Assembly (NCBI RefSeq): GCF_003459245.1
Contig: NZ_QRVG01000009.1
Location: 15,507 to 79,506, forward strand
DNA: 64,000 bases
Direction of reading: 5' to 3'
Source of the DNA: Collinsella sp. AF23-2
GTDB lineage: Bacteria > Actinomycetota > Coriobacteriia > Coriobacteriales > Coriobacteriaceae
How positions within the stretch are numbered: the stretch's first letter is position 1; every line of letters starts with the position of its first letter. This document shows positions 17,952-26,084 of this stretch, piece by piece. The position numbers and the translations under genes were made by a program. Below the pieces are notes generated by a model. It worked only from the letters and a program-made list of their open reading frames with translations. It did not search any database and was not told the origin of the DNA.

Positions 17952-19072
17952 CGGGCCTCTCCTTGATAAAGCTCGAGGGTCCGTTCGACGACGGAATCCC
18001 AGTCATAGTTATTTCTCACGCGCTCGCGAGCGCTCTCGCCGAGCTTGTTGACCCTTTCCGGATTATCCAGAAGGCTGCGAAGGACGCGAGTAAGCTCAGA
18101 AACGTTGCCTTTGGCAAAAGTTGCGCCGGAGCTTCCAAGAACGTCAGCGCATTCGGGCACATCGCTCGTAACGCAACATGTCCCGTAGGACATGGCTTCC
18201 ATAAGAGAAAGGGGCATACCTTCCACATCGGAAGGGAGCACGTAGACATATGCATTCGAATAGAGCTCGGCGAGAAGGTCGCCCGTGACGAATCCGGTGA
18301 AAACGACGCGCGGATCAGAAGCAGCCCGCTTTCTAAGCTCAAGTTCAAACGCATCAGTGTCAGAACCCCCACCAGCAATGACTAACCGTTTATCGGTATC
18401 GAGCTGGCGGAAAGCATCGACAAGCAAATCGCAACGTTTCTCGGGCACCAGTCGGCCAAGATACAAGATGTAGTCGCCACGAGATAGGCCCCAACGCCCA
18501 GCAATTAAACTGGCATCAATACACTCACGGATTTCCACTCCATTGTGTATGAGAGCGGCCTCGCGACCGTATTCCTGCTTGAAATAAGCCTTCGCAGACG
18601 ACGATAGAACAATCAGCTCATTCGATTGGGTTGCAGCCGCCTTCTCGCCCATCTTGATATAAGTGCTAGCAAGTCGTCCCCACTTGGCTCGCTGCCAATC
18701 AAGACCGTGGATCGTTGCAACGGTGCGAATTCCTGCCCGACAGGCAAGTGGCAGTGGGACACAGGGTCCCTCGGCGTGGTAATGAATCACGTCGGGACGG
18801 TCCTTAATCGCCTGTCGAGTCGCAAAATAAGACGAAGAAAGTGCAGCGAGGCCCTTCTTATCAATTGTCTTAACCGGCACAATGCGCACGCCGTCGACAA
18901 CACGCTCGGAAAGAGCTGTCGACTCTCCAGTCATCACGTCAGAACCAGAACGGTCATAGCATGTAACCTCATGGCCTAGGGCAGCCATGCGGCGAGCCAG
19001 CTCCGTAACAACAACTTCGACACCGCCTTCACGAGAGCCAAATCGCTTATGTCCAATCATTGCTATCCGCAC
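17948..19072 (-). CDS. Glycosyltransferase family 4
   Basis: A 374-residue GT-B enzyme starting at GTG 19072: MRIAMIGHKRFGSREGGVEV, then YLGRLVPEKRCDLLVDAF and DVEGMPLSLMEAMSYGTCC with the donor-site Glu. GREGG-type starts are typical of rhamnosyl-, mannosyl- or glucosyl-transferases acting early in repeat-unit assembly, but the donor cannot be told. It directly follows the epimerase gene (stop and start 1 base apart) and overlaps the next GT4 gene by 4 bases, so it is tightly coupled within the operon. Confidence 0.92.
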   Translation of the reverse strand: MRIAMIGHKRFGSREGGVEVVVTELARRMAALGHEVTCYDRSGSDVMTGESTALSERVVDGVRIVPVKTIDKKGLAALSSSYFATRQAIKDRPDVIHYHAEGPCVPLPLACRAGIRTVATIHGLDWQRAKWGRLASTYIKMGEKAAATQSNELIVLSSSAKAYFKQEYGREAALIHNGVEIRECIDASLIAGRWGLSRGDYILYLGRLVPEKRCDLLVDAFRQLDTDKRLVIAGGGSDTDAFELELRKRAASDPRVVFTGFVTGDLLAELYSNAYVYVLPSDVEGMPLSLMEAMSYGTCCVTSDVPECADVLGSSGATFAKGNVSELTRVLRSLLDNPERVNKLGESARERVRNNYDWDSVVERTLELYQGEAR

Positions 19073-19073
19073 G

Positions 19074-20120
19074 CTAGCAACAACCCCCGTAATACTCGCG
19101 ATACCACTTGGCGAAGGCCCTCAGGCCGTCCTCGAGCGGCGTCGCGGGCTTGTAGCCCAGGTCGCGCTGGAGCGCCGTGGTGTCGGCGTAGGTGACGGGC
19201 ACGTCGCCGGGCTGCATGGGCACGAGCTGTTTATGGGACTCGAAGTCATAGTCGGCCGGGAGCACGCCCTCCTCCACCAGCACGCGCTGCAGCGTGTCGA
19301 CGAAGTCGAGCAGGTTCTCGGGGTGCGAGTTGCCAATGTTGTAGACGCGGTGCGCGGCGAGCGGCAGCCCGTCCTCGCCCATCTTCACCTCGGGCGCGGC
19401 GTCCATGACGCGCCTGACGCCCTCGACGATGTCGTCGACGTAGGTGAAGTCGCGGCGGCAGTCGCCCATGTTGAAGATCTTGATGGTATCGCCTCGGCGC
19501 AGCTTCTCGGTGAAGCCGAAGTAGGCCATGTCGGGCCTGCCCATGGGGCCGTACACCGTGAAGAAGCGGAGGCCGGTCGCGGGGATGGAGTAGAGCTTGG
19601 AGTAGGCGGCGGCCATGAGCTCGTTGGACTTCTTGGTGGCGGCGTAGAGCGAGACCGGCGAGTCGACGCGGTCCTCCTCGGAGAACGGAACCTTCTTGTT
19701 GCCGCCGTAAACGGAGCTTGAGCTGGCGTAGACCAGGTGCTTGACCGGGTGGTGGCGGCAGGCCTCGAGGATGTTGAAGAAGCCGACGAGGTTGCTCTCG
19801 AGGTAGGCGCGCGGGTTCTCGATGGAGTAGCGTACGCCCGCCTGGGCGGCGAGGTTCACCACGACGTCGAAGCCGTTCTGTGCGAACAGGCGCTCGATGA
19901 GGGCGGCGTCGCACAAATCGCCGCGCACGAAGGTGAAGCGGCCGTCTGTGTCGGCCTCGGCCAGCATGCGAAGGCGCGCGTCCTTAATACCGGGGTCGTA
20001 GTAGCTGTTGAGGTTGTCGAGGCCGACGATCACATCATCGGTCTCCTCGAGCAGCTTCTTGACGAGGAACGCGCCAATAAAGCCGGCGGCTCCGGTGACG
20101 AGGACTTTTCTATTTGCCAT
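19074..20120 (-). CDS. UDP-glucuronate 4-epimerase-type NAD-dependent epimerase
   Basis: A 348-residue extended short-chain dehydrogenase. The NAD-binding GAAGFIG lies at about 10-16. GLDNLNSYYDPGIKDARL is characteristic of the UDP-glucuronate epimerase branch. The catalytic Ser region is ASSSSVYG, and Tyr/Lys are in LYAATKKS. It interconverts UDP-glucuronate and UDP-galacturonate. The preceding gene encodes the dehydrogenase that makes UDP-glucuronate, so the pair supplies uronic acids to the polymer. Length and motifs are intact. The assignment could slip to UDP-glucose 4-epimerase, but the NSYYD motif argues for the uronate enzyme. Confidence 0.9.
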   Translation of the reverse strand: MANRKVLVTGAAGFIGAFLVKKLLEETDDVIVGLDNLNSYYDPGIKDARLRMLAEADTDGRFTFVRGDLCDAALIERLFAQNGFDVVVNLAAQAGVRYSIENPRAYLESNLVGFFNILEACRHHPVKHLVYASSSSVYGGNKKVPFSEEDRVDSPVSLYAATKKSNELMAAAYSKLYSIPATGLRFFTVYGPMGRPDMAYFGFTEKLRRGDTIKIFNMGDCRRDFTYVDDIVEGVRRVMDAAPEVKMGEDGLPLAAHRVYNIGNSHPENLLDFVDTLQRVLVEEGVLPADYDFESHKQLVPMQPGDVPVTYADTTALQRDLGYKPATPLEDGLRAFAKWYREYYGGCC

Positions 20121-20129
20121 TCATACCAC

Positions 20130-21389
20130 CTAGTCTCGTTTAAACAGGTCGCGTGTATAGACCTTGTCCGCCACGTCCGCGAGCTCGTCGCTCCAGCGGT
20201 TGGCGACGATCACGTCGCAGCCGGCCTTGAAGGCCCCAAGGTCGTGCGTGACCTCGGAGCCGAAGAACTCCGGCGCGTCCAGCGTGGGCTCGTAGACCAC
20301 CACGGGCACGCCCTTGGCCTTCACGCGCTTCATGACGCCCTGGATGGAGCTCGCGCGGAAGTTGTCGGAGTTGGACTTCATCGTCAGGCGGAACACGCCC
20401 ACGACCGGCCTCTCCTTGCCGGCGTACACGCGGTCCCACACCATCTGCAGCACCTCGTCGGCCACGAAGTCCTTGCGGGTACGGTTGGCCTCCACGATGG
20501 CCTCGATCAGGTTCTGGGGCACGTCCTTGTAGTTGGCCAGCAGCTGCTTGGTGTCCTTGGGCAGGCAGTAGCCGCCGTAGCCGAAGCTGGGGTTGTTGTA
20601 GTGGCTGCCGATACGCGGCTCCAGACACACGCCGTCGATGACGTCGCGGGTGTTGAGGCCGCGAACCTCGCAGTAGGTGTCGAGCTCGTTGAAGTAGGCC
20701 ACGCGCAGCGCCAGGTAGGTGTTGGCGAAGAGCTTGACGGCCTCGGCCTCGGTGGTGCCCAGCACGAGCTCGGGGATGCCCACGGTGCCGTCGGCGTTCA
20801 CGCGCTCGAGCTCGGCGGGGTCGGCGCCCTGCGCGAGCAGGCCGGCGAACTTCTCGGCGGCTATAACGGCCTCGGGGTCGTCCTTGGGCGCGCCTACCAC
20901 GATGCGGCTGGGGTGCAGGTTGTCGTACAGAGCCTTGCTCTCGCGCAGGAACTCGGGACTGAAGAAGATCTTGCCGTCGCCCAGCCTCTCGCGAAGGCCA
21001 GCGGTGTAGCCGACGGGGATGGTCGACTTGATGACGATCCACGCGTCCGGGTTCACAGAGCGCACGGCGGCGATGGCGGCCTCCACGGAGCTCGTGTCGA
21101 AGAAGTTCCTGTCGCTGTCGTAGTTGGTGGGCGTAGCGATGACGGCGAAGTCGGCGCCAGCGTAGGCCTCGACCACGTCGACGGTGGCGTGCAGGTCGAG
21201 TTCGCGCTCCCCCGCCTTTGCCTCTGCTAGGAAGCGCTCGATCTCGTTGTCCTGGATGGGCGACACGAAGTTGTTGATCTTCTCGACCTTCTCGGGAACG
21301 ATGTCCAGCGCATGGACCTCGTTGTGCTGCGAGAGCAGGACGGCGAGGGACAGGCCGACGTAGCCGGTACCGGCGACGGCAATCTTCAT
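20130..21389 (-). CDS. ugd: UDP-glucose 6-dehydrogenase
   Basis: A 419-residue nucleotide-sugar dehydrogenase: [20 protein letters not shown] (NAD site), [37 protein letters not shown], and the catalytic Cys in [15 protein letters not shown]. It oxidises UDP-glucose to UDP-glucuronate with two NAD. A longer frame starts at ATG 21428, overlapping the upstream stop, but GGAG 6 bases before ATG 21389 and the canonical N-terminus decide for the latter. With the epimerase next door it defines a uronic-acid-containing surface polysaccharide. Confidence 0.93.
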   Translation of the reverse strand: MKIAVAGTGYVGLSLAVLLSQHNEVHALDIVPEKVEKINNFVSPIQDNEIERFLAEAKAGERELDLHATVDVVEAYAGADFAVIATPTNYDSDRNFFDTSSVEAAIAAVRSVNPDAWIVIKSTIPVGYTAGLRERLGDGKIFFSPEFLRESKALYDNLHPSRIVVGAPKDDPEAVIAAEKFAGLLAQGADPAELERVNADGTVGIPELVLGTTEAEAVKLFANTYLALRVAYFNELDTYCEVRGLNTRDVIDGVCLEPRIGSHYNNPSFGYGGYCLPKDTKQLLANYKDVPQNLIEAIVEANRTRKDFVADEVLQMVWDRVYAGKERPVVGVFRLTMKSNSDNFRASSIQGVMKRVKAKGVPVVVYEPTLDAPEFFGSEVTHDLGAFKAGCDVIVANRWSDELADVADKVYTRDLFKRD

Positions 21390-21427
21390 TTTCTTCTCCG
21401 ATTCGAATCGAGCATTAGAGTTAGGCA

Positions 21428-22216
21428 TTAGTACGCATCGCTTCCGTTGAAGACCTCCAGAACCGTGAGGAGGACGATCTTGAGATCCATGACGATTCCG
21501 CGCTTGGCTATGTACTCGAGATCACGGCGGACCATGCCGTCGAACCCGGTGGAGTTTCGCTCCGTAACCTGCCAGAGCCCCGTAATACCTGGCTTCACCG
21601 CTAGCCTCTGCAGGTCGTACTCGGTGTACTCCGCGACTTCGTTCGGCAGCGGCGGGCGCGGGCCGACGACGGACATCTGACCCAGGAACACGTTGAGGAA
21701 CTGTGGGAACTCGTCGATGGAGTGCTTGCGGATGAACCTGCCGATCTTGGTGACGCGGGGGTCCTCCCTCATCTTGAACATGGCGCCGGCGATCTCGTTT
21801 CGCCCTTTGAGCTCAGCGAGGCGTTCGTCGGCGTCCTTGTACATTGATCGGAACTTCCACATGCGAAAGGTTGACAGGCTGCCGTCGCGGTGGGTCTGGC
21901 CCACGCGGATCTGGCTGTAGAAGGGGTTGCCCTCGCTCTCCAGGCGGATGGCAGCGGCGAGAATTAGACTCGGGATCGCGATGGCGACGAGCGCGACACC
22001 GCTGAAAACGATGTCGAACGCACGCTTTACGGCCCTATAGGCCAGGCGCGAGCGGTCCCAGTCCATGATGGATTGCATGGCCTTGTGGCGGCCGGCGCCC
22101 TCGCGCCGACCCATGGCCTGAGCAATCAGCGCCGCCCCCGCGGGCGCATTACTCTCTGTTACATCTTTAGCAGCCACAATAAAACTAACGTTCCTGTCCC
22201 CAGGAACCCCCCCCAT
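21428..22216 (-). CDS. Undecaprenyl-phosphate sugar phosphotransferase (priming, WbaP/WcaJ C-terminal type)
   Basis: Up to 262 residues. It has a single membrane-entry helix ([21 protein letters not shown]), then the monotopic phosphoglycosyl transferase core: MWKFRSM, the catalytic DE pair in [24 protein letters not shown] and [10 protein letters not shown]. It transfers a sugar-1-phosphate from UDP-sugar to undecaprenyl phosphate and so starts each repeat unit. The start is uncertain. ATG 22216 has no ribosome-binding site and is followed at once by a run of eight G and by a hairpin (22190-22207), so initiation at a GTG or ATG further down is quite possible. The core begins near residue 60. 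Confidence 0.9.
   Translation of the reverse strand: MGGVPGDRNVSFIVAAKDVTESNAPAGAALIAQAMGRREGAGRHKAMQSIMDWDRSRLAYRAVKRAFDIVFSGVALVAIAIPSLILAAAIRLESEGNPFYSQIRVGQTHRDGSLSTFRMWKFRSMYKDADERLAELKGRNEIAGAMFKMREDPRVTKIGRFIRKHSIDEFPQFLNVFLGQMSVVGPRPPLPNEVAEYTEYDLQRLAVKPGITGLWQVTERNSTGFDGMVRRDLEYIAKRGIVMDLKIVLLTVLEVFNGSDAY
22190..22207 (-). promoter_or_regulatory. Hairpin at the head of the EPS transcript, candidate LoaP-responsive element
   Basis: A perfect 7-bp inverted repeat with a 4-base loop (GTTCCTG TCCC CAGGAAC on the plus strand) lies between the loaP coding region and the conserved core of the priming transferase. It is next to an eight-base homopolymer (22208-22211 plus neighbours, C on the plus strand). 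LoaP proteins are known to act on RNA hairpins in the leaders of the operons they control, so this is a candidate site. The match to a known LoaP motif was not tested. Confidence 0.35.
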
Positions 22217-22259
22217 CTATGAATCCAAAATCAAGTAATTTGCCGGTGCAACGTCTCCC

Positions 22260-22850
22260 TTACGTTTTGCTGGGAACATCAAGCGGTAGCAGCTCCCTAA
22301 ATGTGGAGTCACCCTCGCCCACGTTTACCAGGCACCAGCGTTTATGACGGTCGATTTTCTTTACGCGGGCCTCTTGCCCCACCAAGGGCCCCTGTTCTAT
22401 GTGCAACACGCCGTCTTCTATGCGCGCAACGCTGTTGCGCACCACGCCGTCGTCGTCCAGCACGCTGCGGTACCAATCCTGCGCATCGTCCGGCATGGGC
22501 ATGTACGCCCGCTCCTTACTGCCGGCGATGCGACAGCCAAAGCTCAATTGGGCCAAAGCCCTATCGAGCGCGGCGGCATCGTGCGTGGCGACGAAGAAGT
22601 ATTCCTTGTACATAGGTTTGGTTTGGAGCGACCATGCGCCGTCCCGCTTAAACCAGAACTCCTTTTGCATCACAAAAGCGTCCTGCATCAGGTTGTGCGG
22701 GATAATGCGGCGGACCTTTTCGCAGGTCTCGCGCTCTTTTCCATTGGGGGTATGAACCAGATACCAGCGGACGCGGCCGTGCTGGCTGTTGGTGGTGGTG
22801 CCGTTAAATGCGCCGGGCAGCTGCTCTTGGCGCCGTACCGTCTGTTCCAT
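22260..22850 (-). CDS. loaP: LoaP-type specialised NusG transcription antiterminator
   Basis: A 196-residue NusG paralogue. The NGN domain starts at RWYLVHTPNGKERETCEKVR, and a C-terminal KOW region holds GPLVGQEARVKKIDRHKRW. Specialised NusG proteins of this size at the head of polysaccharide operons (LoaP in Gram-positives, UpxY in Bacteroidetes, RfaH in Proteobacteria) keep RNA polymerase elongating through long operons. The 15-kb minus-strand operon immediately downstream is the obvious target. The start is ATG 22850, with a GGGGGCGAG ribosome-binding region. The longer frame to 22976 has no support. Identification by domain order and context is solid; the RNA target is inferred. Confidence 0.85.
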   Translation of the reverse strand: MEQTVRRQEQLPGAFNGTTTNSQHGRVRWYLVHTPNGKERETCEKVRRIIPHNLMQDAFVMQKEFWFKRDGAWSLQTKPMYKEYFFVATHDAAALDRALAQLSFGCRIAGSKERAYMPMPDDAQDWYRSVLDDDGVVRNSVARIEDGVLHIEQGPLVGQEARVKKIDRHKRWCLVNVGEGDSTFRELLPLDVPSKT

Positions 22851-22938
22851 GTTCTCGCCCCCCTCTTTTGGCTTTGCGATGCACGCAAATGCAGGGGCGT
22901 TTAGAACAGGCTTCTCGCTCGCAGCTAGGCGCAGTCGC

Positions 22939-23070
22939 AAAAGTACAGGTTTTTGTAGAGGGGTATGGAGATGCACCTATTAGCAGTACATTTTGCGTAA
23001 TCTGGGCAAACGCTGATTGATTGCTCGTATAATGACGTTTGTCGAAAGATACAAAAACCTGTACCTTTTT
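22939..23070. repeat. Long inverted repeat flanking the loaP promoter/leader
   Basis: GTACAGGTTTTTGTA (22943-22957) and its exact complement (23050-23064) lie about 90 bases apart, with A/T tracts extending the match outward. The right copy covers the proposed loaP -35 box and the left copy lies in the leader. They could be paired operator sites or a mobile palindromic element. Similar-sized inverted repeats occur at 30664-30795 and 48302-48390. Confidence 0.55.
23026..23054 (-). promoter_or_regulatory. Putative promoter of loaP and the EPS operon
   Basis: On the minus strand TTGTAT (23049-23054), a 17-base spacer and TATACG (23026-23031) form a moderate sigma-70-type promoter. The leader to the loaP start would be about 170 bases. 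The -35 lies inside the right arm of the long inverted repeat, which could allow repression. Confidence 0.4.
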
Positions 23071-23079
23071 GTGCAACAA

Positions 23080-23104
23080 AAAAGCCGCTCAACCAGCGGC
23101 TTTT
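23080..23104. terminator. Bidirectional-looking terminator upstream of loaP
   Basis: AAAAGCCGCT and AGCGGCTTTT form a 10-bp stem with a 5-base loop, with A/T tracts on both sides. It could stop transcription in either direction and insulates the EPS operon from thrS. Confidence 0.65.
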
Positions 23105-23121
23105 CTAATTTTGACATGAAA

Positions 23122-23154
23122 AAAGGCGACCGCCCTTTGTGGACGGTCGCCTTT
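23122..23154 (-). terminator. Rho-independent terminator of thrS
   Basis: AAAGGCGACCG (23122-23132) pairs with CGGTCGCCTTT (23144-23154) just after the thrS stop, with flanking A/T runs. It is a strong hairpin in the position expected for a thrS terminator. Confidence 0.8.
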
Positions 23155-23176
23155 ATTAATTGTTGTGAAGTTTGCC

Positions 23177-24940
23177 TTAGGCGCGAGTCTTGATCTCCTC
23201 GGTCACCTTCGCAACAAACTCGTCAACGCTCATCTGAACGGTCTCGTTGGAGCGATCGCGGACGGAGATGTTGCCGGCCTCGACCTCCTTCTCGCCCAGG
23301 ATGAGCATGTAGGGCACGCGGTCGATGCTGCGAGCCTCGCGGATCTTGTAGCCGATCTTCTCGTCGCGGTCGTCGCAGACCACGCGAATGCCGGCCTCCT
23401 CCAGCTTGGCGCACACCTCGTGGGCGTAGTCGCGGCTCTTTTCGGAAACCGGAAGTGCCTTGACCTGCACGGGAGCCAGCCAGGTGGGGAACTTGCCCGC
23501 AAAGTGCTCAATCAGAATACCGATGAAGCGCTCGATGGAGCCAAAGCACACGCGGTGCAGCATGATGGGGCGCTTCTTGGTGCCGTCGGCGTCCACGTAC
23601 TCCAGGTCAAAGTTGAGCGGCATCTGGAAGTCGAGCTGTACGGTACCGCACTGCCAGGTACGGCCGAGCGAGTCCTCCAGGTGGAAGTCGATCTTGGGGC
23701 CGTAGAAGGCGCCGTCGCCCTCGTTGACCTCGTAGTCCATGCCCAGCTTCTCCAGAGCGGTGCGCAGGCCCTCCTCGGCGCGCGCCCAGTCCTCGTCCGA
23801 ACCCATGGAGTCCTCGGGGCGGGTGGAAAGCTCAACGTGATACTTAAAGCCAAACTTTTGGTACACGGAGTCGATGAGGTTAACCACGCCCACGATCTCG
23901 TCGGTCAGCTGGTCGGGACGCACAAACAGGTGGGCGTCGTCCTGGTTAAAGCAGCGCACGCGGAACAGGCCGTGCAGGGCGCCGCGCAGCTCGTGGCGGT
24001 GCACCAGGCCAATCTCGCCGGCGCGGATGGGCAGCTCGCGATAGGAGTGCGGCTTGGAGGCGTACACCAGCACGCCGCCCGGGCAGTTCATGGGCTTAAT
24101 GCAGTACTCTTCGTCGTCGATGACGGTGGAGTACATGTTGTCCTTGTAGTGGTCCCAGTGGCCCGAGGTCTTCCACAGCTGCTTGTTCATGATGAGCGGC
24201 GTGGAGATCTCCACGTAGCCGGCCTTGTGGTGAATCTCGCGCCAGTAGTCCAGCAGCGCGTTCTTAAGGATCATGCCGTTGGGCAGGAAGAACGGGAAGC
24301 CGGGGGCCTCGTCGCGCATCATAAAGAGGTCCATCTCGCGGCCGATCTTGCGGTGATCGCGCTTCTTGGCCTCCTCCAGCATGTGCATGTGCTCGTCGAG
24401 CTCTTCCTTGGTGGCAAAGGCGACACCATTGATGCGGGTGAGCATCTTGTTGTCCTTGTCGCCCTTCCAGTAGGCGCCCGAGACGCCGGTGAGCTTAAAG
24501 GCCTTAAGGGCCTTGGTGTAGCAGATGTGGGGGCCGACGCACATGTCGATGTAGTCGCCCTGCTGGTAGAAGGTGATGCGGGCGTCGTCGTCCAGGTCGC
24601 CGATGTGCTCGACCTTGTACTTCTCGCCGCGCTCCTCCATAAGGGCGATGGCCTCGGCGCGGGGCTTCTCGTACACGGAGAACTTGAGGTTCTCCTTGAC
24701 GATCTTTTTCATCTCAGCCTCGATCGCGGGGAAGTCGTCCTCGCTGATCTTGACGCCCTCGGGCAGGTCGACGTCGTAGTAGAAGCCGTTGTCGGTCGCG
24801 GGACCGTAGGCAAAGTCGGCCTCGGGGTACAGGCGCTTGATGGCCTGTGCCATGATGTGCGCGGCAGAGTGGCGGATGACGTGCGTGACCTCGTCCTGCG
24901 GGAGCTCGGCCACCGAACCGTCATTGTAGAGTGCCTTCAT
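23177..24940 (-). CDS. thrS: Threonyl-tRNA synthetase, form lacking the TGS domain
   Basis: A 587-residue class II synthetase that charges tRNA-Thr. It begins nearly at the editing domain: RHSAAHIMAQAIKRLYP at about 24-40 and DNGFYYDVDLPEG near 50. The editing-site motif YIDMCVGPHICYT comes near 150. The catalytic core shows the zinc-ligand MNCPGGVLVYASKPHSYREL and RHELRGALHGLFRVR (motif 2), and the anticodon-binding domain is C-terminal. The usual N-terminal TGS domain of about 60 residues is missing, so the protein is shorter than the common length of about 640. No in-frame upstream extension exists to supply it. It has its own promoter and terminator. I see no T-box leader. Confidence 0.96.
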   Translation of the reverse strand: MKALYNDGSVAELPQDEVTHVIRHSAAHIMAQAIKRLYPEADFAYGPATDNGFYYDVDLPEGVKISEDDFPAIEAEMKKIVKENLKFSVYEKPRAEAIALMEERGEKYKVEHIGDLDDDARITFYQQGDYIDMCVGPHICYTKALKAFKLTGVSGAYWKGDKDNKMLTRINGVAFATKEELDEHMHMLEEAKKRDHRKIGREMDLFMMRDEAPGFPFFLPNGMILKNALLDYWREIHHKAGYVEISTPLIMNKQLWKTSGHWDHYKDNMYSTVIDDEEYCIKPMNCPGGVLVYASKPHSYRELPIRAGEIGLVHRHELRGALHGLFRVRCFNQDDAHLFVRPDQLTDEIVGVVNLIDSVYQKFGFKYHVELSTRPEDSMGSDEDWARAEEGLRTALEKLGMDYEVNEGDGAFYGPKIDFHLEDSLGRTWQCGTVQLDFQMPLNFDLEYVDADGTKKRPIMLHRVCFGSIERFIGILIEHFAGKFPTWLAPVQVKALPVSEKSRDYAHEVCAKLEEAGIRVVCDDRDEKIGYKIREARSIDRVPYMLILGEKEVEAGNISVRDRSNETVQMSVDEFVAKVTEEIKTRA

Positions 24941-25009
24941 GGGTATGTTTTCTCCTCTCGGATGCCTGATGCAAGTGCGTGCGATGCGCTCGGCGTTTTA
25001 ACTTGCATC

Positions 25010-25037
25010 ATTATAGGCAGGTTGCCTTGGTATACAA
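25010..25037 (-). promoter_or_regulatory. thrS promoter
   Basis: On the minus strand TTGTAT (25032-25037), a 16-base spacer and a consensus TATAAT (25010-25015) lie about 70 bases upstream of the thrS start. This is one of the clearest promoters in the window. Confidence 0.65.
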
Positions 25038-25165
25038 GCGCCCGCCGCACCTTAATGGCACGGCGGGCGATTTTCTACGCATGCTTCATCGTGTGGGGCG
25101 GGACTGCGGGGCGCGCGTGGCTTGCGGCGTGCCAGTGGCTTACGGCCGGCCCGGCGATGGATGCG

Positions 25166-25597
25166 TTACTGGATGCGAGTTCGGCAGTAGGGGCAGACCT
25201 TCCAGTGCGCGTCGAGCGGGCGATGGCAGCTGGGGCAGACGTTGCGAACCTGGGTATCGCACACCGGGCAGACGACGAAGTCCTTCTCGATGGGCGCGCC
25301 GCACTGCGGACAGGTGCCGTACTGGGCAAGCTGGCGCTCGCGCAAGGCCATGTCCAGCTCCTGCTCCTCGCGGTCGGACGCGTAGGAGTGCGGGCGCAAG
25401 ACCAGGTAGGCGATGAGGCCTACAAACGGGATGAGGGCGATGATGCCCCATGCCACGTAGGCGCTGGCGCCGCGGCGGCGAGCGTCGATGAACACATAGA
25501 CGACCGACAGCACATACAGGGCGATGATAAAGCCAACGAAGGCATAGACGACGCCCATAAGCTGCGGCGACATGAGCTCGTTGATGTATTTGGACAT
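25166..25597 (-). CDS. Membrane protein with C-terminal double zinc ribbon
   Basis: A 143-residue protein. Two hydrophobic segments (about 10-35 and 45-68) flank a basic DARRRG loop, followed by a charged linker and two zinc-ribbon units: CPQCGAPI..CPVC and CPSCHRPL..CPYC. Double zinc ribbons of this DZANK type are common in small regulatory or scaffolding membrane proteins; no reaction is known. It stands alone between the thrS promoter and a repeat array. The start at ATG 25597 is preceded by GAAAGG at a usable distance. Confidence 0.8.
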   Translation of the reverse strand: MSKYINELMSPQLMGVVYAFVGFIIALYVLSVVYVFIDARRRGASAYVAWGIIALIPFVGLIAYLVLRPHSYASDREEQELDMALRERQLAQYGTCPQCGAPIEKDFVVCPVCDTQVRNVCPSCHRPLDAHWKVCPYCRTRIQ

Positions 25598-25699
25598 TGA
25601 GGTGTACCTTTCGGAATATTTACAGTCTGGTAAAGTTTACCACGGGGTTTGTTTATATGGGACCACGGCTGGGTACGGGGCTGGCGCGGACACAAACAT

Positions 25700-25914
25700 C
25701 TCAATCTGTAACAGGTGGGAGCGGAATCCTGGTCTAGATGTTACAGACCGAGACACAGGGGTCCCTCCCCGACTTCAATCTCGATCTGCAACATCTTGGG
25801 CCGCAAAACCCCTCTTACTGTTACAGATCGAGACATTCAAAATCCGCCGGAAGGTTTGTCTTTATCTGTAACATCTGGAACCCAAATCCTCGTCTAACTG
25901 TTACGGATCGAGAC
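25700..25914. repeat. Palindromic repeat array with an exact 80-bp period
   Basis: The 487-base gap 25598-26084 is dominated by six copies of a motif near GTTACAGATCGAGA in alternating orientation. Reverse copies start at 25700, 25780 and 25860, and forward copies at 25739, 25819 and 25899. Both series therefore repeat every 80 bases, giving three palindromic units. Each unit has arms of about 14-16 bases around a 25-base centre, with 25 bases between units. The centres are partly similar to one another (AATCCT..TCTA), so the units arose by duplication of a whole element. The arms differ by single substitutions. It is not a normal CRISPR array, because the repeats alternate in direction and are short. 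Confidence 0.8.
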
Positions 25915-26052
25915 GAACGGTTGCCTTAGTTGTCGACAGGCAAGGTTGTCTACCTTGTTGAGTCTCCCCCTTGCCTGCCGTTGGCGGGTGTTGCGGGGCT
26001 GTTCACCGCATTGCCGCCGCGCTGGGGGTGTGCAGACCGTAGGATAGTCTTA

Positions 26053-26067
26053 TTGACAGCCTGTCAA
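26053..26067. promoter_or_regulatory. Palindromic operator upstream of the glycerol-3-phosphate dehydrogenase-like operon
   Basis: TTGACAG-C-CTGTCAA is a perfect 7-1-7 palindrome ending 17 bases before the GTG start at 26085. GGGAGG at 26075-26080 is the ribosome-binding site. Its position favours a repressor or activator site for the operon; the regulator is unknown. Confidence 0.5.
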
Positions 26068-26084
26068 CTCGTCTGGGAGGCACC

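Noticed and set aside
23165..25600. 811-codon plus-strand frame opposite thrS and the zinc-ribbon gene
   Set aside because: Shadow of two well-supported minus-strand genes; low-complexity composition and no recognisable domain.
25700..25914. CRISPR array
   Set aside because: Repeats are short, alternate in orientation and form palindromic units, the gaps between them are related in sequence, and no cas genes are present.
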